In this document: positions 22,341 to 33,350 of the stretch, in pieces
How positions within the stretch are numbered: position 1 is the stretch's first letter
Layout of the letters: every line of letters starts with the position of its first letter
Source: Adiantum capillus-veneris
Lineage: Eukaryota; Streptophyta; Polypodiopsida; Polypodiales; Pteridaceae
DNA length: 64,000 bases
Direction: 5' to 3'
Assembly: GCA_014529385.2 (NCBI GenBank)
Contig: CM043960.1
Coordinates: 35,242,896-35,306,895 of the forward strand
The notes under the pieces: model-generated
The model's database searches: none
Told to the model about the DNA's origin: nothing
What the model saw: only the letters and a program-made list of their open reading frames with translations
Translations under genes and position numbers: made by a program

Positions 22341-23441
22341 CATGGAAGGCGGCTGATTTTCAATGTTGGACCATTTCTCTGGCGCCAACGTATAACCTCT
22401 GAAACTTCCAAATCAGAAAGAAGAGCATCATCCTCCAAATACATCCTGGTTATTGGAGCTTGCTGATGTCTTAGCCTTTTGTTCAGTGTGATGAGCTGTA
22501 ATGAATGTTGCTCATCACCTTCCAGAGTTTCAGTCACAACCTTAGCTTTCCCTTTCTCATCTGTATAGTGTTGTGACTGGTGTGCTGGGGTGTCTTCAGT
22601 TTGCATATTTGATGGTGTTCAGTTCCTTGATCTCCCGATTGCTGATCCTTATACTGGTCTGGCTGGTCCATGTTGGGCTGACTGCCCCCTGTGGCAGCTG
22701 ATCCACTAGCACCAGATACTAAAGGCGGAGATGGAGGAGAATCATCATCATCATCATGTTTATCTGCTGGTTCCTCCTCCCTTTCTTCATCCTTCTCTGC
22801 TTCTTTCTTAGAATCCTCCTTGAGGTCATTTTGCTTCTCTATATAGTCCATAATGGCTTGATTTGCCAAAGCACTATTATACTCAGAAAGTTTATCCTGC
22901 AAATCACTTTGCATGGTTTCCATGAGCGTCCTCAGATTATGCATATTGAAGACTGTGTTGCCGTCTGGATTCAAAATATCAGCCAAATTATTAATATATA
23001 TCTTTTTGTTAAAGAGGCTTTCAATGCAGTGTGGCTGGTTAGTAATGAGTTGAATTCAACTCTCTTCGTTCTTAGCATAGTTTCAAATATGTCAGCAACT
23101 CTTTCAGCCTCTGCCTTTTCTTCTCTCAACTGCCTCATCTCAACCTCCATCTTTGTCAGCTTACTTTCCAACATCTAAATTTTCATGGCTGAATGGTTTT
23201 CAAGAACACTATGCCTCAAGGACTGTGCCCCCATATCTTCTTTTAACTTCTCAACTTGCTGCTCACTGTTCCTCAGTTCAAGTTGTAACTTGGTCACTTC
23301 ATCAGTGGACGCTGAGGCATCCATCATTTGTCCCAAGGCACGGACAATCGTATTCCAGGATGACTGGACTAACATTGAGCAACCATCATTGATCATTGCT
23401 GGGTCAGAGACAACTGGCTCATAAACTGCAATAGGAGCCAT
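22340..23441 (-). pseudogene. Extra 3' coding region of element 2, coiled-coil and acidic part
   Basis: Successive pieces read, from the N side: 23175-23441, with TKLQLELRNSEQQVEKLKED; 22971-23174, with EVEMRQLREEKAEAERVADI; then 22534-22986. The first two have the heptad pattern and charge of a coiled coil. The third has a KKEAEKDEEREEEPADK tract followed by runs of Asp and Pro/Ser/Gly. Together they resemble a structural ORF such as a gag-like or envelope-position ORF, but there is no membrane segment. The junctions between pieces need only small shifts. Function unknown. Confidence 0.5.
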
Positions 23442-23530
23442 ATATGGTAGTGTAGCATAATCAGGTTTATGTAGGATTAATCATCCTTTGAGAGAATGAG
23501 TCTGTAGCTATTGTAATCTGTCCTTCTTGG

Positions 23531-24900
23531 TTAAGACCAAAGCCCTGTCGTCGCTGAAAGGGATAGTAGAACTACCAAGTGGGCTAGCAGGCATCTGACC
23601 TTTTCCCTTATAAGTGTGGGCTGCCAGTTGTTGAGCATTGATCTTTTCAGGCTAGTCGTTTCTAGTACTGGTGGTTGCTGAACTCTGCTTAGTTTATTGG
23701 CTAGCCCCAACATTAGTCTTCGTTGGAGGCTGGTTTGTCTGGCCGGCTGAAGTCTGGTCTGCTGGAGATTTTTCAGTAGACACAGTTTTGACCTGACTTT
23801 CTAGCTACTTTAATAGAGCACTGCTTTTGGCCAATGTAGTTTTTGGTCTCTTAGAACTACCAGCTTCCTCCTGCGTGACCTTTCTCTTATGACTAGTAAG
23901 AGCCAATTGAGTGCCCGGGGTTTCTTCACCAGAGGATAAGTCAACATTATTAGTTGCTGGGATGGGTTTCTGACTCCATGCCATCCGTACTTGATGATGA
24001 GCATCTGGGGAAGTTGCCCAATAGAGAAACTGCCAGACATACTAGGCTTTAAAACCTGTCTGGGACTTTAGCTTGGCGGTCTGCTGAAGCACATTATGAG
24101 ACAGAATTTGGCATAAGTTGATTGAGGCCTTGTCATCCAATCTCTTTGCTAGTAACATAGCAAACAATTTTTTTGAAACGTATGTGGGGTTATTCTTTAG
24201 ACTCACAGCTTCAGTCATAAAGGATAAGCAATGGGAACGTCTAGACCTGCTACTACTGGAACCCCTTGCGCACTCGCCTTACGTTTTTTCTTGGCTCCAT
24301 CATCTTCCTTCAAAGATGCACTTATCTACTCTGCAGTTGCCACAACTGGCTTTGGCTCATTTGGCATCTTGAAAGCATAAGCAATGTTATCCGGAGTTGC
24401 TGACACTTTCATTCCATACACCATAGCACTACCTTTGTCAGCATTGAAGGAATCAAGAACCTGCCTAATGATGGCTATGTCGAACTCTATTCTTGTAACT
24501 TGCACCACCACATGCAAATCCCACAGTCATAGTAACCCTTCTACTTGCTCAGTAAACATATACCACTATATCTTGCTATGGGGAATGAGTGGTAGGGAAG
24601 CTTTGATAGACGTGATAAGTGCTTGGGTCTCTTCTATAGTGTCTTGCATCTTATCTGACATTTTTCTTCGGCCCATACAAGGTGAAGACGATGACTCTGT
24701 GTCAGAAGAAGAAGAAGACTTACCCGAATGTTAAAATACGTATCTAGGTGTGTCGGATAAAGACAAACAGCAATCGATGGTTGCTTCTGAAGAAGAAGTC
24801 TATGGTTGCAGTGATGAGGCTTCAGAGCTTGGCGATGGCGAATGTGTGACAACAGGCGATCGTTGCGCAAGAGATTTATGAGGAAAAATTCTTACTCGCC
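23531..24900 (-). pseudogene. Extra 3' coding region of element 2, N-terminal part
   Basis: Minus-strand pieces at 23531-23713, 23810-24040 and 24326-24517 belong here. The last reads VTRIEFDIAIIRQVLDSFNA and then VYGMKVSATPDNIAYAFKMP. That short pattern is reminiscent of the 'putative plant transposon protein' type of retroelement accessory ORF, where a similar x-G-x-x-V...I-N-x-x-x-x-x-P segment occurs. This assignment is from memory of the family and is tentative. Serine/lysine-rich sequence follows. Frames are broken. Confidence 0.4.
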
Positions 24901-24963
24901 TTACTGTTATACGCGTTTCCTAGAGTCTTGTGCACCGCAAATGACGTGGCATACATGCATTGA

Positions 24964-25413
24964 CTAATACTCTCCATGTTCCTTGAAATGATTACTACTG
25001 ATGGTCCAACTAGCCCTTTTCTCCATAAAAACTGATACTGATTCTGACACTTTACAGATTCTGCCTACTGACACAGTTTCTTCATACCGGAACTTTTCTA
25101 ACCCTTGAGCTACCTCTTTGACTGGCTCTGGTACTAGCTGTACATGAAACAAGCTTAGAATCACTGATTTTGAACTTTCTTGGTTTTTAGATCCCAGAAT
25201 ACCAATATCCTCATCCTTGAAAGTCTCTTTGTCATTGGAATAGTATAGCTTGATTTTGGCCCCATTATAAACACCTGGCAACAGTAATCCAGAGAAATCT
25301 TTCAATCTTATGGTGCCATTGGAAAACACCCAATCAACTTCATATGGACCAGCCCAAGCTATCTTTAAGTTCGGTTTCTTAGGACCTAGTTTTGATTGAT
25401 ATAGTAGAACCAA
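24964..25413 (-). pseudogene. Integrase C-terminal GPY/F domain of element 2
   Basis: The 149-codon frame starts with VLLYQSKLGPKKPNLKIAWA, then GPYEVDWVFSNGTIRLKDFS and NGAKIKLYY, the GPY/F domain that ends gypsy integrases. The rest, to the stop at 24964-24966, is a pol tail without domains. It is separated from the core by a frame break near 25470. Confidence 0.75.
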
Positions 25414-25513
25414 ATCTCCTTTCTGGAACTCCTTGACTTTGATTCGTCTATCATGCCAGTGTTTTTGTCTTTACTGAACAATTTCCTGTTCTGGCATAGC
25501 ACACTGTCTCAAC

Positions 25514-26340
25514 TCATCCAGTTGTGTTAACTCCTCCAGTCTTTGTTTTAGAATTGTGATTAAAATCCAATCCATACTCCACTGCCATTCTAAGACAGGG
25601 AATCACAAACTCCATAGGTACACCAGCCTCAATGCCATATACCATTCTAAATGGTGTTAGTCCAGTAGTGACCTTATAGGCTGTCCGATATGCCCAAAGA
25701 GCAGTTTGAAGTTTCAAATCCCACTGATGTGGCTCTTTCTACACAATCTTAATGAGAATAGTCTTGACAGTCTTGTTGCTGCTTTCGGCTTGCCCATTGT
25801 ATCTAGGATAATATGGTGCTGATTTTCGATGCTTGAATGGAATCATTTCCATGAGAATGTCCATAGTGTCATTTATAAAGTGTGTTCCTTGGTCAGACAC
25901 AATTTCCACTAGACATCCATATTGGCAAACAATATTTTCAAATAAGAGCATAGCTGTTGACTTTGCAGTGTTGCCGGGAAGAGCTTTAGCTTCCACCCAT
26001 TTGGTGACATAGCAAGTAGCCATCAATATATACCTATTCTTTCTGGGAATAATTTTCTTAAAGGGACCCATAAAATCCAGACCCCATTTCATAAATACAC
26101 CCAGTGGCTGAACTGGAGTTAGAGGAGTCATATCTACTCCCGTGGGTTTGCCTATCCTCTGCTGCCCATCCTCTGGCATATATCACACATTTTACAAAAG
26201 CTTTTGACATGAGCTATAAAAGTTTGCCACCACAAACCTGCCTGCAAAATTTTCTTGTAAGTGATATCAGTAGAGAAATAATGTCCTTTAGAATCCCCAT
26301 TATGTGCCTTTGAAATTACTTGCAATCTGCCTTCCATAGG
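25514..26340 (-). pseudogene. Integrase N-terminal zinc module and catalytic core of element 2
   Basis: The H2C2 module is visible as HNGDSKGHYF ... CKMCDIC in the frame at 26152-26337. The core follows in another frame (25739-26179), with KWGLDFMGPFKKIIPRKNRY, KWVEAKALPG, EIVSDQGTHFIND and NGQAESSNKT, so D, D and E of the catalytic triad can be seen. A TAG at 25739-25741 and a shift near 26165 break it. The last part (25514-25717) reads LQTALWAYRTAYKVTTGLTP. Confidence 0.85.
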
Positions 26341-26514
26341 TACACACCTTCTAAGAACTCCATCTATTCCCAGTCTGTAAAGTAATCCGCCAATGATGGT
26401 GAACTTCAGACTCTTGATAATCAGAGCCTTCTTCTGATTTTGAGTCCAGTTGTCTGGGAATTCTCCTTAGAGAGAAACTAATATACATCATACAACTCTG
26501 GATCAGTTGTTTCT

Positions 26515-27303
26515 TTAGCTGTTATCTAAAATAGTTCTACATCCTGGCTTGTCTCTCACAGATACCTCAGAGTAGCCATCCGTACTTCTGGACAAAAAAT
26601 CAGCACCACAATGGGTTTTACCGGGCTTATGGAAAATACAAAATTCAAATTCCATCAGGAACCTCATCCATCTTGTCAGTTGGCCTTGAATATTGACTTT
26701 GTTGATAAAAAATAATAATGCCTGATGATCCACATAAAAATGAAATAGCTTGCCCATCATATAGTGTCGAAATTTGGTAGCGCTGAAAACCATTCCTAAG
26801 GCTTCTCTTTCAGTAGTCGTATACCCTTGTTCAGCCTGACTAAATCTACGACTGGCAAAATATACTGGATAATCAGTTCTGCCTTCTGGCTGAGCCAATA
26901 TTGCTCCCATTTCCAGTCTTGAAGCATCTACATGTACATGAAAAATGACATCCCAATTTGGTTGCCGAAGTACTGGCTTGCTGATAATAGCATTCTTTAA
27001 ACTCTGAAAACTTTCCTCACATTCAACAGTCCAACTGAACTTGCTGGTCTTTTTTGTGAGTTCATACAAAGGTAATGCTTGGGAAGCAAACTTGTGGACA
27101 ACTCTTCTATAAAAATTGATATATCCCAAGAAAGAACTTAACTCTGATGCATTGCGAGGTGCCTTGGCCTGTTCGACACACTGAATCTTGTTGTTGGCCA
27201 TTTCTATACCATTCCTGGACTCTACATGTCCCAGTAGATGTCCTTTCCAGACCAAGAAAACAGATTTAAATGGGTTCAAATAGATCCGCTTTTCCTGACA
27301 ACA
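26515..27303 (-). pseudogene. RT connection and RNase H of element 2
   Basis: In the same frame as the RT, after one TAG (27304-27306), the sequence reads SVFLVWKGHLLGHVESRNGI, then SFLGYINFYRRVVHKFASQA, and the RNase H start IFHVHVDASRLEMGAILAQP. It goes on with GYTTTEREALGMVFSATKFR, FYVDHQALLFFINK and GADFLSRS. The four acidic residues of RNase H are present. This is the best kept domain of element 2: 255 codons with no other stop. Confidence 0.85.
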
Positions 27304-27936
27304 CTAGAAAACCATTTCTAGGAAAAGTAAATGCTTCTCCTCTGTTGAATATACAATGAAGTCATCCATAAATATGGCAAGGAATTGGTGAAGAAATTCA
27401 CTTAATATTTCCATCATACAGCGTTGGAAAGTCGCTGGAGCGTTGCAAAGACCAAATGGCATTACCAGATACATGAATGCTCCCCACTCAGTAATGAAGG
27501 TCGTTTTACTCTGGTCCTCAGGAGAAATCTGTAATTGGTTATAACCACTATAACCATGCATCAAGCTATGCATCTCATAACCTACAATTTTGTCAAGCAG
27601 CATGTCCATAAAGGGTAAGGAAAATGGATCCTTGATGGTCTGAGCATTCAGCTTCCGATAATCCACATAGACTCGAAGCTTTCCGTTCTTCTTAGGTACC
27701 ATCACAATGGGAAATTATCAATCACTACTGACTACTTCAGTAATGAATCCAACCTTTAGAAGGTTATCAATCTCTTCCTTGACCTTCTTAGCATAATTGG
27801 GATTCATTCTGCACCTTTGCAACCTTACTGGTCTGGCATCTGGTTTTGATGGTATTCGATGTTGACATACCTCTGGATCTACTCCCTTGAGATTCGTATG
27901 TTCCCACGCGAACACATCTTTATAGTGATGAAACAT
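27304..27936 (-). pseudogene. Reverse transcriptase of element 2
   Basis: The upstream piece reads YKDVFAWEHTNLKGVDPEVC, the usual RT start of this clade. After two adjacent stops near 27712-27717 the frame continues with MVPKKNGKLRVYVDYRKLNA, then EWGAFMYLVMPFGLCNAPAT and the catalytic FMDD (usual YxDD, so tyrosine is changed to phenylalanine; both aspartates kept). It ends at TAG 27304-27306 and runs on into the RNase H piece. Apart from three stops this is one frame of about 470 codons with the RNase H part. Confidence 0.85.
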
Positions 27937-28185
27937 GTGTCAGGCCTTTTCTTTCATTACTGGATTCAGTTGTTTGTTGACTTTGATCATTTTAGGATTT
28001 TCCTCCAAACCCAAATTCCATTCCTCTATTTCCTGATCATCTGGAAGCAACCAGTTAGGCCCACCACCTTTTTGTTTGGTTGACTCCTCAACATAATTCC
28101 AAGACGGTCCACTATTCTGATTTTCAATGACATCTACAAACTATTCCTGTTCAAAAACCACTGGTGTACTGGAATCAATTGGTTC

Positions 28186-28395
28186 TTATGGCCTTCCAGT
28201 TAGCTGAACTAAGCGTTCTCTAGAGTTCAGTTCAGTGAACTGGTCTGGAAATTGCTTCTTTTGCTTTTCAGCCTGATCCTTGTTCACTAACAGTGCATTG
28301 AGATCTATTTCGGTTAATGGAAAAATATTCATTGCCGCCAGCATCCTCTCAATTTTCTTCACCTTATACTTCTGGCATAGCTCTTCTGGTCGCAT
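28186..28395 (-). pseudogene. Linker between protease and RT of element 2
   Basis: A 69-codon piece reads EELCQKYKVKKIERMLAAMN with no domain. It fits the long protease-RT spacer typical of this clade. Other frame fragments fill 27937-28460. Confidence 0.35.
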
Positions 28396-28460
28396 CTCCT
28401 TCCTCCAGCTCCTAGTGTTGATTGTTTGAATCTGAATTCTGCTACTGGCACCTTGTATTG

Positions 28461-28823
28461 TCAGAGTCTGATTAGCATAGTCGTGAACAACATGTGCCGT
28501 TCACAACCATGGGTGCCCAGTAACATTCCATATGCATCTTGCACGTCTAGTACTAGGAAGCTAGTTTTGAACTTTTCTTTGCCTACTCTTATCTGCAGAC
28601 TCTCTATCATACCAGTTGCCTGCACCACGCGATGATCTGCCATTCGAACTTTGAAAGGTGTTGGTTTCTGGTTTGTAATACCCTTCCTTTTCTGAAGATG
28701 TACCCCCAGGATATTTACTCTTGCTCCTCCATCCAGTATGACACCAGCTAGTGGCTCCCACAGTTTTCTAACCTTATAATCTACCTGGATCACCAGTACT
28801 TCATCATCTCTGATTGTAGCCAA
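28461..28823 (-). pseudogene. Aspartic protease of element 2, catalytic serine changed
   Basis: The frame has LAGVILDGGARVNILGVH in the place of the usual LDSGA, so the active-site triad reads DGG instead of DSG. Then come FKVRMADHRVVQATGMIES and LVLDVQDAYGMLLG, the flap and C-terminal hydrophobic part of a retropepsin. The aspartate is kept. It reads to a stop at 28461-28463. Confidence 0.65.
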
Positions 28824-29078
28824 TTTAATTGCTCTGGCTTCCGCCTCGGCCTTACTACGTTTTCTGATGAACTTCGCTGCTTCAGGTAAAGTTTTTCTAA
28901 TGTCATCTAGCTCAACTGTGAGTTTCTAAATTCTGTCACAAATCTTGACATGAATTTCCTCCCTCTCATGATCAGAGTTGTTATCAGAACTTGAAGAATC
29001 GAAAGTTTTTGCACAGTACCATTTCCTTGTTCTGGTGCCTTCAGCGCTTCTATCACTCCCTAATTCCTCCATCAGTCC

Positions 29079-29297
29079 CTAAATTGCGGCTAACATGGTC
29101 TCAGGAATCCCAGATTCTAACTGATTTGGTTGTGCTTTTTTAGAAGACTTGGCTGGTATCTTCTGAATGACCCAAGCATCAGAACTCTCTGGCTGCTCTG
29201 GCAGCTTCTTGGCTAAATCCTCCGTGATTTTCGCCTCCAATTCTCTCTGCTTCTGCCATTCATCAACTACCTTTTCTTTACCCTTTGCCTTCCACAC
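29079..29297 (-). pseudogene. Gag-protease junction piece of element 2
   Basis: A 72-codon Lys/Glu-rich piece that directly follows and overlaps the zinc-knuckle frame (29267-29926) in another frame. No domain. Probably the Gag C-terminus. Confidence 0.4.
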
Positions 29298-29926
29298 TTC
29301 TCTCTGCTGAGCCCATTTGCTACCTTCAAACTGACTGGTTTTATCGGCTCATCTGGAATTTCCTGAATAACCACCCCTTTACTACGTGTAACTGCCCATA
29401 CAAGAATTGGCTCTGGGGCCTTCACCTCAGTAGCCACAATAATAGGTGTTTCTGGACACTGAGCTTCAAAATGCGCATACTTGCCACAAGTATAACAATT
29501 CAAGATTCTGTTCTGGAAAGTACCACGATCCCGGCCCCGGCCAGTACCTCCTTGGTATCTATCATGCCAAGCACCAGTGCCACTGGTACCTGACTTCTCT
29601 TTGTGGGGTACACTGGTAGTCTCTGCTCTAACTGGTTCAACATTTGTAAATGCCACCACAGACATATCTTTTCCCTTCTTAAAATGATGAATACAAATGC
29701 CACAATTGTTCCATAAATGGCCATAATATTTTCTGTAAGTACACTGTAGACACTCATTGGAAACATGATATTTGAACTTACACTTTGAGCACCAGGTTTC
29801 CATCCTTCTCACGGGTTGTCTGGTCTGGCTGATTTCAACAATCTGCCGGGCCATCTCATCAATTTTTCTAGACCAAGACTCCTTCTTGGACTTGTCTTTG
29901 CTCTTTTCATTTGAGCTTCTTTCCAA
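29267..29926 (-). pseudogene. gag of element 2, nucleocapsid with two intact CCHC knuckles
   Basis: The 219-codon frame has a CCHC knuckle CSKCKFKYHVSNEC and a second, 70 residues later, CYTCGKYAHFEAQC. Both have all four zinc ligands. A third cysteine/histidine cluster (CTYRKYYGHLWNNC) between them lacks one ligand in register. A Gly/Arg/Asp-rich linker (GGTGRGRDRG) lies between. Two well spaced knuckles and a glycine/arginine linker suit RNA packaging. The C-terminal part runs into a pol spacer. Confidence 0.75.
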
Positions 29927-30127
29927 GCTACTGGAGGTGCTGCTGGAATCATAATTCTAAGTGAAAGAGCTACTACCACTAGACCTCCTTTTCTTGTGAT
30001 TCTTCTCCTTCTTTACCGGCTGTTTGAGCTTCAGGGCGTGCTACACCAAGTCATTGAATTTCTTTATTGGTGCGGGCACCTCCTATTCCCTAAGATTTTT
30101 AATGCAAAAGCCATTTAAAAACCATGC

Positions 30128-30470
30128 TCACAACCTCTTCCTTGAAGGTGGTTCCTGCAGCTGCCTGATGAGCTCCTTGATTTTCTCAACATAACTTCTG
30201 ACTGATAATTTTCCTTGCTTTATCTTTTTCAGTTCACAAAGGATATCCTCATCTCCTCTGTTGTCTGAATATTCCAAGTGAAAATCTTTGAGTAGTTTGT
30301 TGTATGATCTGAGTTGGCAAGCTGGGTAATGGTAGTACCACTTCCTTGCTGCATCCTTCAATGTCTGAGGAAAGTATTCTCCCCAATCATCTTCATCGAT
30401 ACTTTTCAACTCAGCATATTGTTCAAAGGCTTGGATATGAACATCCGGATCATCTTCTTTCCACCTTTGA
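30128..30470 (-). pseudogene. gag capsid of element 2
   Basis: The frame reads WGEYFPQTLKDAARKWYYHY and then LLKDFHLEYSDNRGDEDILC and QGKLSVRSYVEKIKELIRQL, the Retrotrans_gag pattern (a WY core followed by F...F and the long helical part). A one-base shift near 30430-30460 joins it to the upstream frame, which reads FLVFKGGK at its end. A stop follows 30128. Confidence 0.75.
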
Positions 30471-30979
30471 ACACTAGAAAGGAAAATTTTAATGAAGAGG
30501 TATGATCATGTGGATCAGCATCGTTTCTGCCTCTTCTAACCTTAGGAACCTGACTCTTGCTTGAAGATTTCTTGTAATGGTCCGTATCGACGTCCCAATC
30601 AATTGCTTCATCAGTCTCAGTTTCTATCTCCTCCCTGGATTTTTTGCTGGAACTGTGGTGACTACCTTTACTGCCTTTGGCTCCTTCATCCCTTTGTGTG
30701 GTCCGAGAACTCCTGGCCTTGCATTCTTCCCTCTCAGCCCTTCTTCTTCTGGACTGACTGGAGTGCTGAGAATCCTTGGCTTCATCAACATGACTGTGCT
30801 CCTCTTGAGGCTCAGTATCAGTCACCGGTTCATTCTTAAGACCAAAATCTCTTTCTGACTCCTCAAGGATAGTGTCAATGTGGTAGGATGGTTTACGACC
30901 ATGATTGGTTTTTGGTGTCGTCACTTCAACTGAAAATCCTAACTCGGAGAGGAGTTTTCTGGCCAATGAGCAAACAACT
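30471..30979 (-). pseudogene. gag of element 2, N-terminal part
   Basis: The frame (minus) starts near the primer site and is rich in Ser, Arg, Lys, Glu and His (for example SQHSSQSRRRRAEREECKAR). It is a matrix-like, highly charged region in front of the capsid. The true start codon is not clear because the same frame is open across the primer site into the LTR edge. Confidence 0.55.
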
Positions 30980-30998
30980 CTAACCACCGTGATCGCCA
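30980..30998 (-). promoter_or_regulatory. Primer binding site of element 2, tRNA not assigned
   Basis: On the minus strand the sequence TGGCGATCACGGTGGTTAG follows the LTR end CA by three bases. The TGG start is expected because tRNAs end in CCA. The rest does not match a tRNA I can name with confidence; it is not the Asp type of element 1 nor the initiator-Met type. Confidence 0.65.
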
Positions 30999-31001
30999 AA
31001 A

Positions 31002-31490
31002 TGGAATTGGAGCTAATTTCTTTCAAATAGCTGATTCTAGTGTTAGAACTTACAGCTACTGGTAAATCGTCAGTTCATTCAGAGAAACTGGGATAGAAGG
31101 TAAAAAATGGACTGAAATAGTTAGTTGAATTGAAATAGTATACTGGACTAGGAAATAGACTGGATGACTGAAAAAGTGTTCACAGTTCAGATTCAAATTT
31201 ATAGTTCATGAGTAACCAGTACAAGGTATATCAGACTGAAGCTCAATTGACTACAATAGTTATGATTAGAAAGTGGATTTACATGCGAAAGATTGTAGCT
31301 CAGGAACTGCTTAGGAAGCTAAACCAAGAGAACTAAGGAGTAAGAACTCAAAAAACAAGTAGCTAGATTACAAAGTAATGGGTCTATTTATAGCCTGTAG
31401 AGTTACTGTAGTAAATGCTGTGGTAATTACTGCTATGTGACCGGCTTCCAGGACAGTTCCCACCTGTTAGAGCCGTCTTCGCCTTCTACA
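31002..31490 (-). repeat. 5' LTR of element 2
   Basis: 489 bp, TG...CA on the plus strand. It matches 20412-20914, including the TATA box near 31385. It is adjacent to the primer site. The differences from the other LTR are mainly single-base changes. Confidence 0.9.
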
Positions 31491-31510
31491 GTGGCACTGG
31501 CATTACTAGG

Positions 31511-31615
31511 GAGTCAAATGGGTTGAATGGTTACAACTTTTGAAGACAACAAGGTGTTGGTAGAGAGCCAAATGGATTGAATGGTTACAATTTCTAAAGA
31601 CAACAAGGTGTTGGT
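31511..31615. repeat. Two 54-bp tandem copies
   Basis: The phrase 'caaatggnttgaatggttacaa...acaacaaggtgttggt' occurs twice, period 54, directly before the microsatellite. It is a simple tandem duplication with a few changes. Confidence 0.8.
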
Positions 31616-31785
<170 letters not shown>

Positions 31786-31830
31786 AATTTGAGAGAGGAG
31801 AGAGAAGGGAGGGGGATCAAGATAGTGACG

Positions 31831-31901
31831 TGTTAGGAAATGGGACGTAGCTAAATAGATACTTGAGCTGCTTACTTAATGGAGAGAGACAAATTTTCAC
31901 A

Positions 31902-31960
<59 letters not shown>

Positions 31961-32541
31961 ACAATATACATGGTTCACCCAATGTGGGCTACATCCACGG
32001 GAAAGAAACCACTCAATGGCTTTAGTACTTCAAACAAGAAGTAGGTTACAAATGGATTATACCCTTAATAGAGCTCATGCTTTGCTTCACTCTCACCACC
32101 TCACACCCACCTTGTTGCATCAACTTCACACTCCAAAATGTGTGTAGAAATGGCCTCCTTTTATAGGCCAAAAGGGCTACCCTCTCTCATGAGAGACAAT
32201 CGTGTGTAGCTGCCCTTGTGTAGACAAGTCCAAACGGACTCTCCAATCTACCCATTTGTGTCCGCCCTTGAGAAGAGAAGTACACCTTTGAAATCGGCTG
32301 CCGTCCATTGAATTCGGCCACCGGCCATTGACTTCCAACCATCGGCCATTGATTACCGGCCGACCGGCCAAACAATCAACCATTTTCCGATCACTTTTTG
32401 ACCTCTGTCCGGCCATAATTTTGGTTTCCAGGGAGTAACTTTTCTTCACACACGATGGCTTGTCCTCATAATAAGGGCCTTACAAATGTGTGTTTTTATT
32501 ACAAAAAATTACAAGGGGTAAATCAGGCTTCATACTTAACA
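31831..32541 (-). repeat. 3' LTR of copia 1
   Basis: The end at 32541 is set by the adjacent polypurine tract and the TGTTA...TAACA termini. The start at 31831 rests on the TGTTA only, so it is less sure. Part of the sequence (32177-32541) is homologous, in inverse orientation, to 43672-44015 inside the LINE. It has several copies of the word 'ggccattga' (32290-32360) and a GA microsatellite at 31905-31959. Confidence 0.7.
31905..31959. repeat. (GA)n microsatellite inside the copia 1 LTR
   Basis: GA dinucleotide repeat, about 27 units, within the proposed LTR. Confidence 0.95.
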
Positions 32542-32554
32542 ATCTACCACTTGG
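32542..32554 (-). promoter_or_regulatory. Polypurine tract of copia 1
   Basis: On the minus strand the sequence CCAAGTGGTAGAT lies directly before the LTR start. It is the usual copia tract, AAGTGGGAGAT-like, with one change. Confidence 0.6.
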
Positions 32555-32619
32555 AGACTGATCTCTAAACCAAAGTTGTGACTGCTTTCCATCCTGGCTT
32601 CTTATCCTTGAATGCCGAT

Positions 32620-33350
32620 TGAAGATGAGAAAAATCTCAACTTCTCCGTATTGACCACCTTTGTAAACATGTCTGCAGGATTTTCACTTGTATGCACCTT
32701 TCCTAGCTTTAACTGTCCCTCTTCAAAAAGAGTGCGTATGGAGTGATATATGACCTCAATGTGCTTTTTCCTTGAATGAAAGGCAGAGTTCTTTGCAAGA
32801 TGGATAGCGCTTTGGCTATCATTGTATAAGACACAATTCTCTTGTTTGAATCAAGCTCTTCTAAGAATCTGTGAAGCCACATAATTTGAATCAAGCTCTT
32901 CTAAGAATCTGTGAAGCCACATAATTTCTTTGCTTGCCTTCATCATTGCTACATATTCTGCTTTTGTGTGGTAGAAAGTGAGACCACTTTCTGTAGCTTT
33001 GAAGCCTAACTTACTGCTGTGCCTCCAAATGTGAAGACATAGCCAGTAGTGCTTCCTTGAGTGTCTTTGTCACCTACCATAATCGCATCAGCATACCCTT
33101 GCAAGAAAATGTCAGTGCCTCCAAAATACAAATCATTTGTGGTTGTCCCCTTTAGATACCTAAGTATCCATTTCACAGCTTGCCAATGCTCTTTAATTGG
33201 ATTATCCATGCACCTACTCACAACTCCCACTGCATGTGCAATATCGTGCCTTGTCCAGACCATAACATACATTCGAGAATCTACCACTGTAGCATATGGA
33301 ACTTTTGACATATAGGCTATCTCCTCTTGTGTCTTTAGACACATATCCTT
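32620..33350 (-). pseudogene. RNase H of copia 1
   Basis: The minus-strand frame 33006-33344 reads ATVVDSRMYVMVWTRHDIAH, then VGVVSRCMDNPIKEHWQAVK, RYLKGTTTNDLYFGG and GYADAIMVGDKDTQGSTTGY, which is the copia RNase H region. Another frame goes on through ENCVLYNDSQSAIHL-like sequence to PADMFTK near 32670-32690. A 40-bp tandem duplication (32845-32924) interrupts it. In the GYADA motif the second aspartate is changed (GYADAI). Confidence 0.8.
32845..32924. repeat. Perfect 40-bp tandem duplication in copia 1 RNase H
   Basis: The 40 bases starting 'tttgaatcaagctcttc' are repeated directly, period 40, without change. It is a recent or well-kept slippage or repair event. It breaks the frame (40 is not a multiple of three). 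Confidence 0.9.

Larger units (their letters stand above)
20412..31490 (-). mobile_element. Ty3/gypsy LTR retrotransposon, Tat/Athila-like (element 2), with both LTRs
   Basis: Two LTRs of about 500 bp in direct orientation bound the element. On the minus strand the order is LTR, primer site, gag, protease, RT, RNase H, integrase, a 4-kb extra coding region, polypurine tract, LTR. LTR ends are TG...CA. The LTRs agree at roughly nine in ten positions by eye, so the insertion is not recent. No matching target duplication was seen (caagc on the left, gtggc on the right). All coding domains have stops or frameshifts. It is a different family from element 1 but the same broad clade. Confidence 0.85.

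Noticed and set aside
22756-23178. Plus-strand 140-codon hydrophobic frame that could be a membrane or envelope protein
   Set aside because: It is opposite to the coiled-coil/acidic minus-strand frames of element 2; the hydrophobic look comes from antisense of Glu/Lys/Asp codons.
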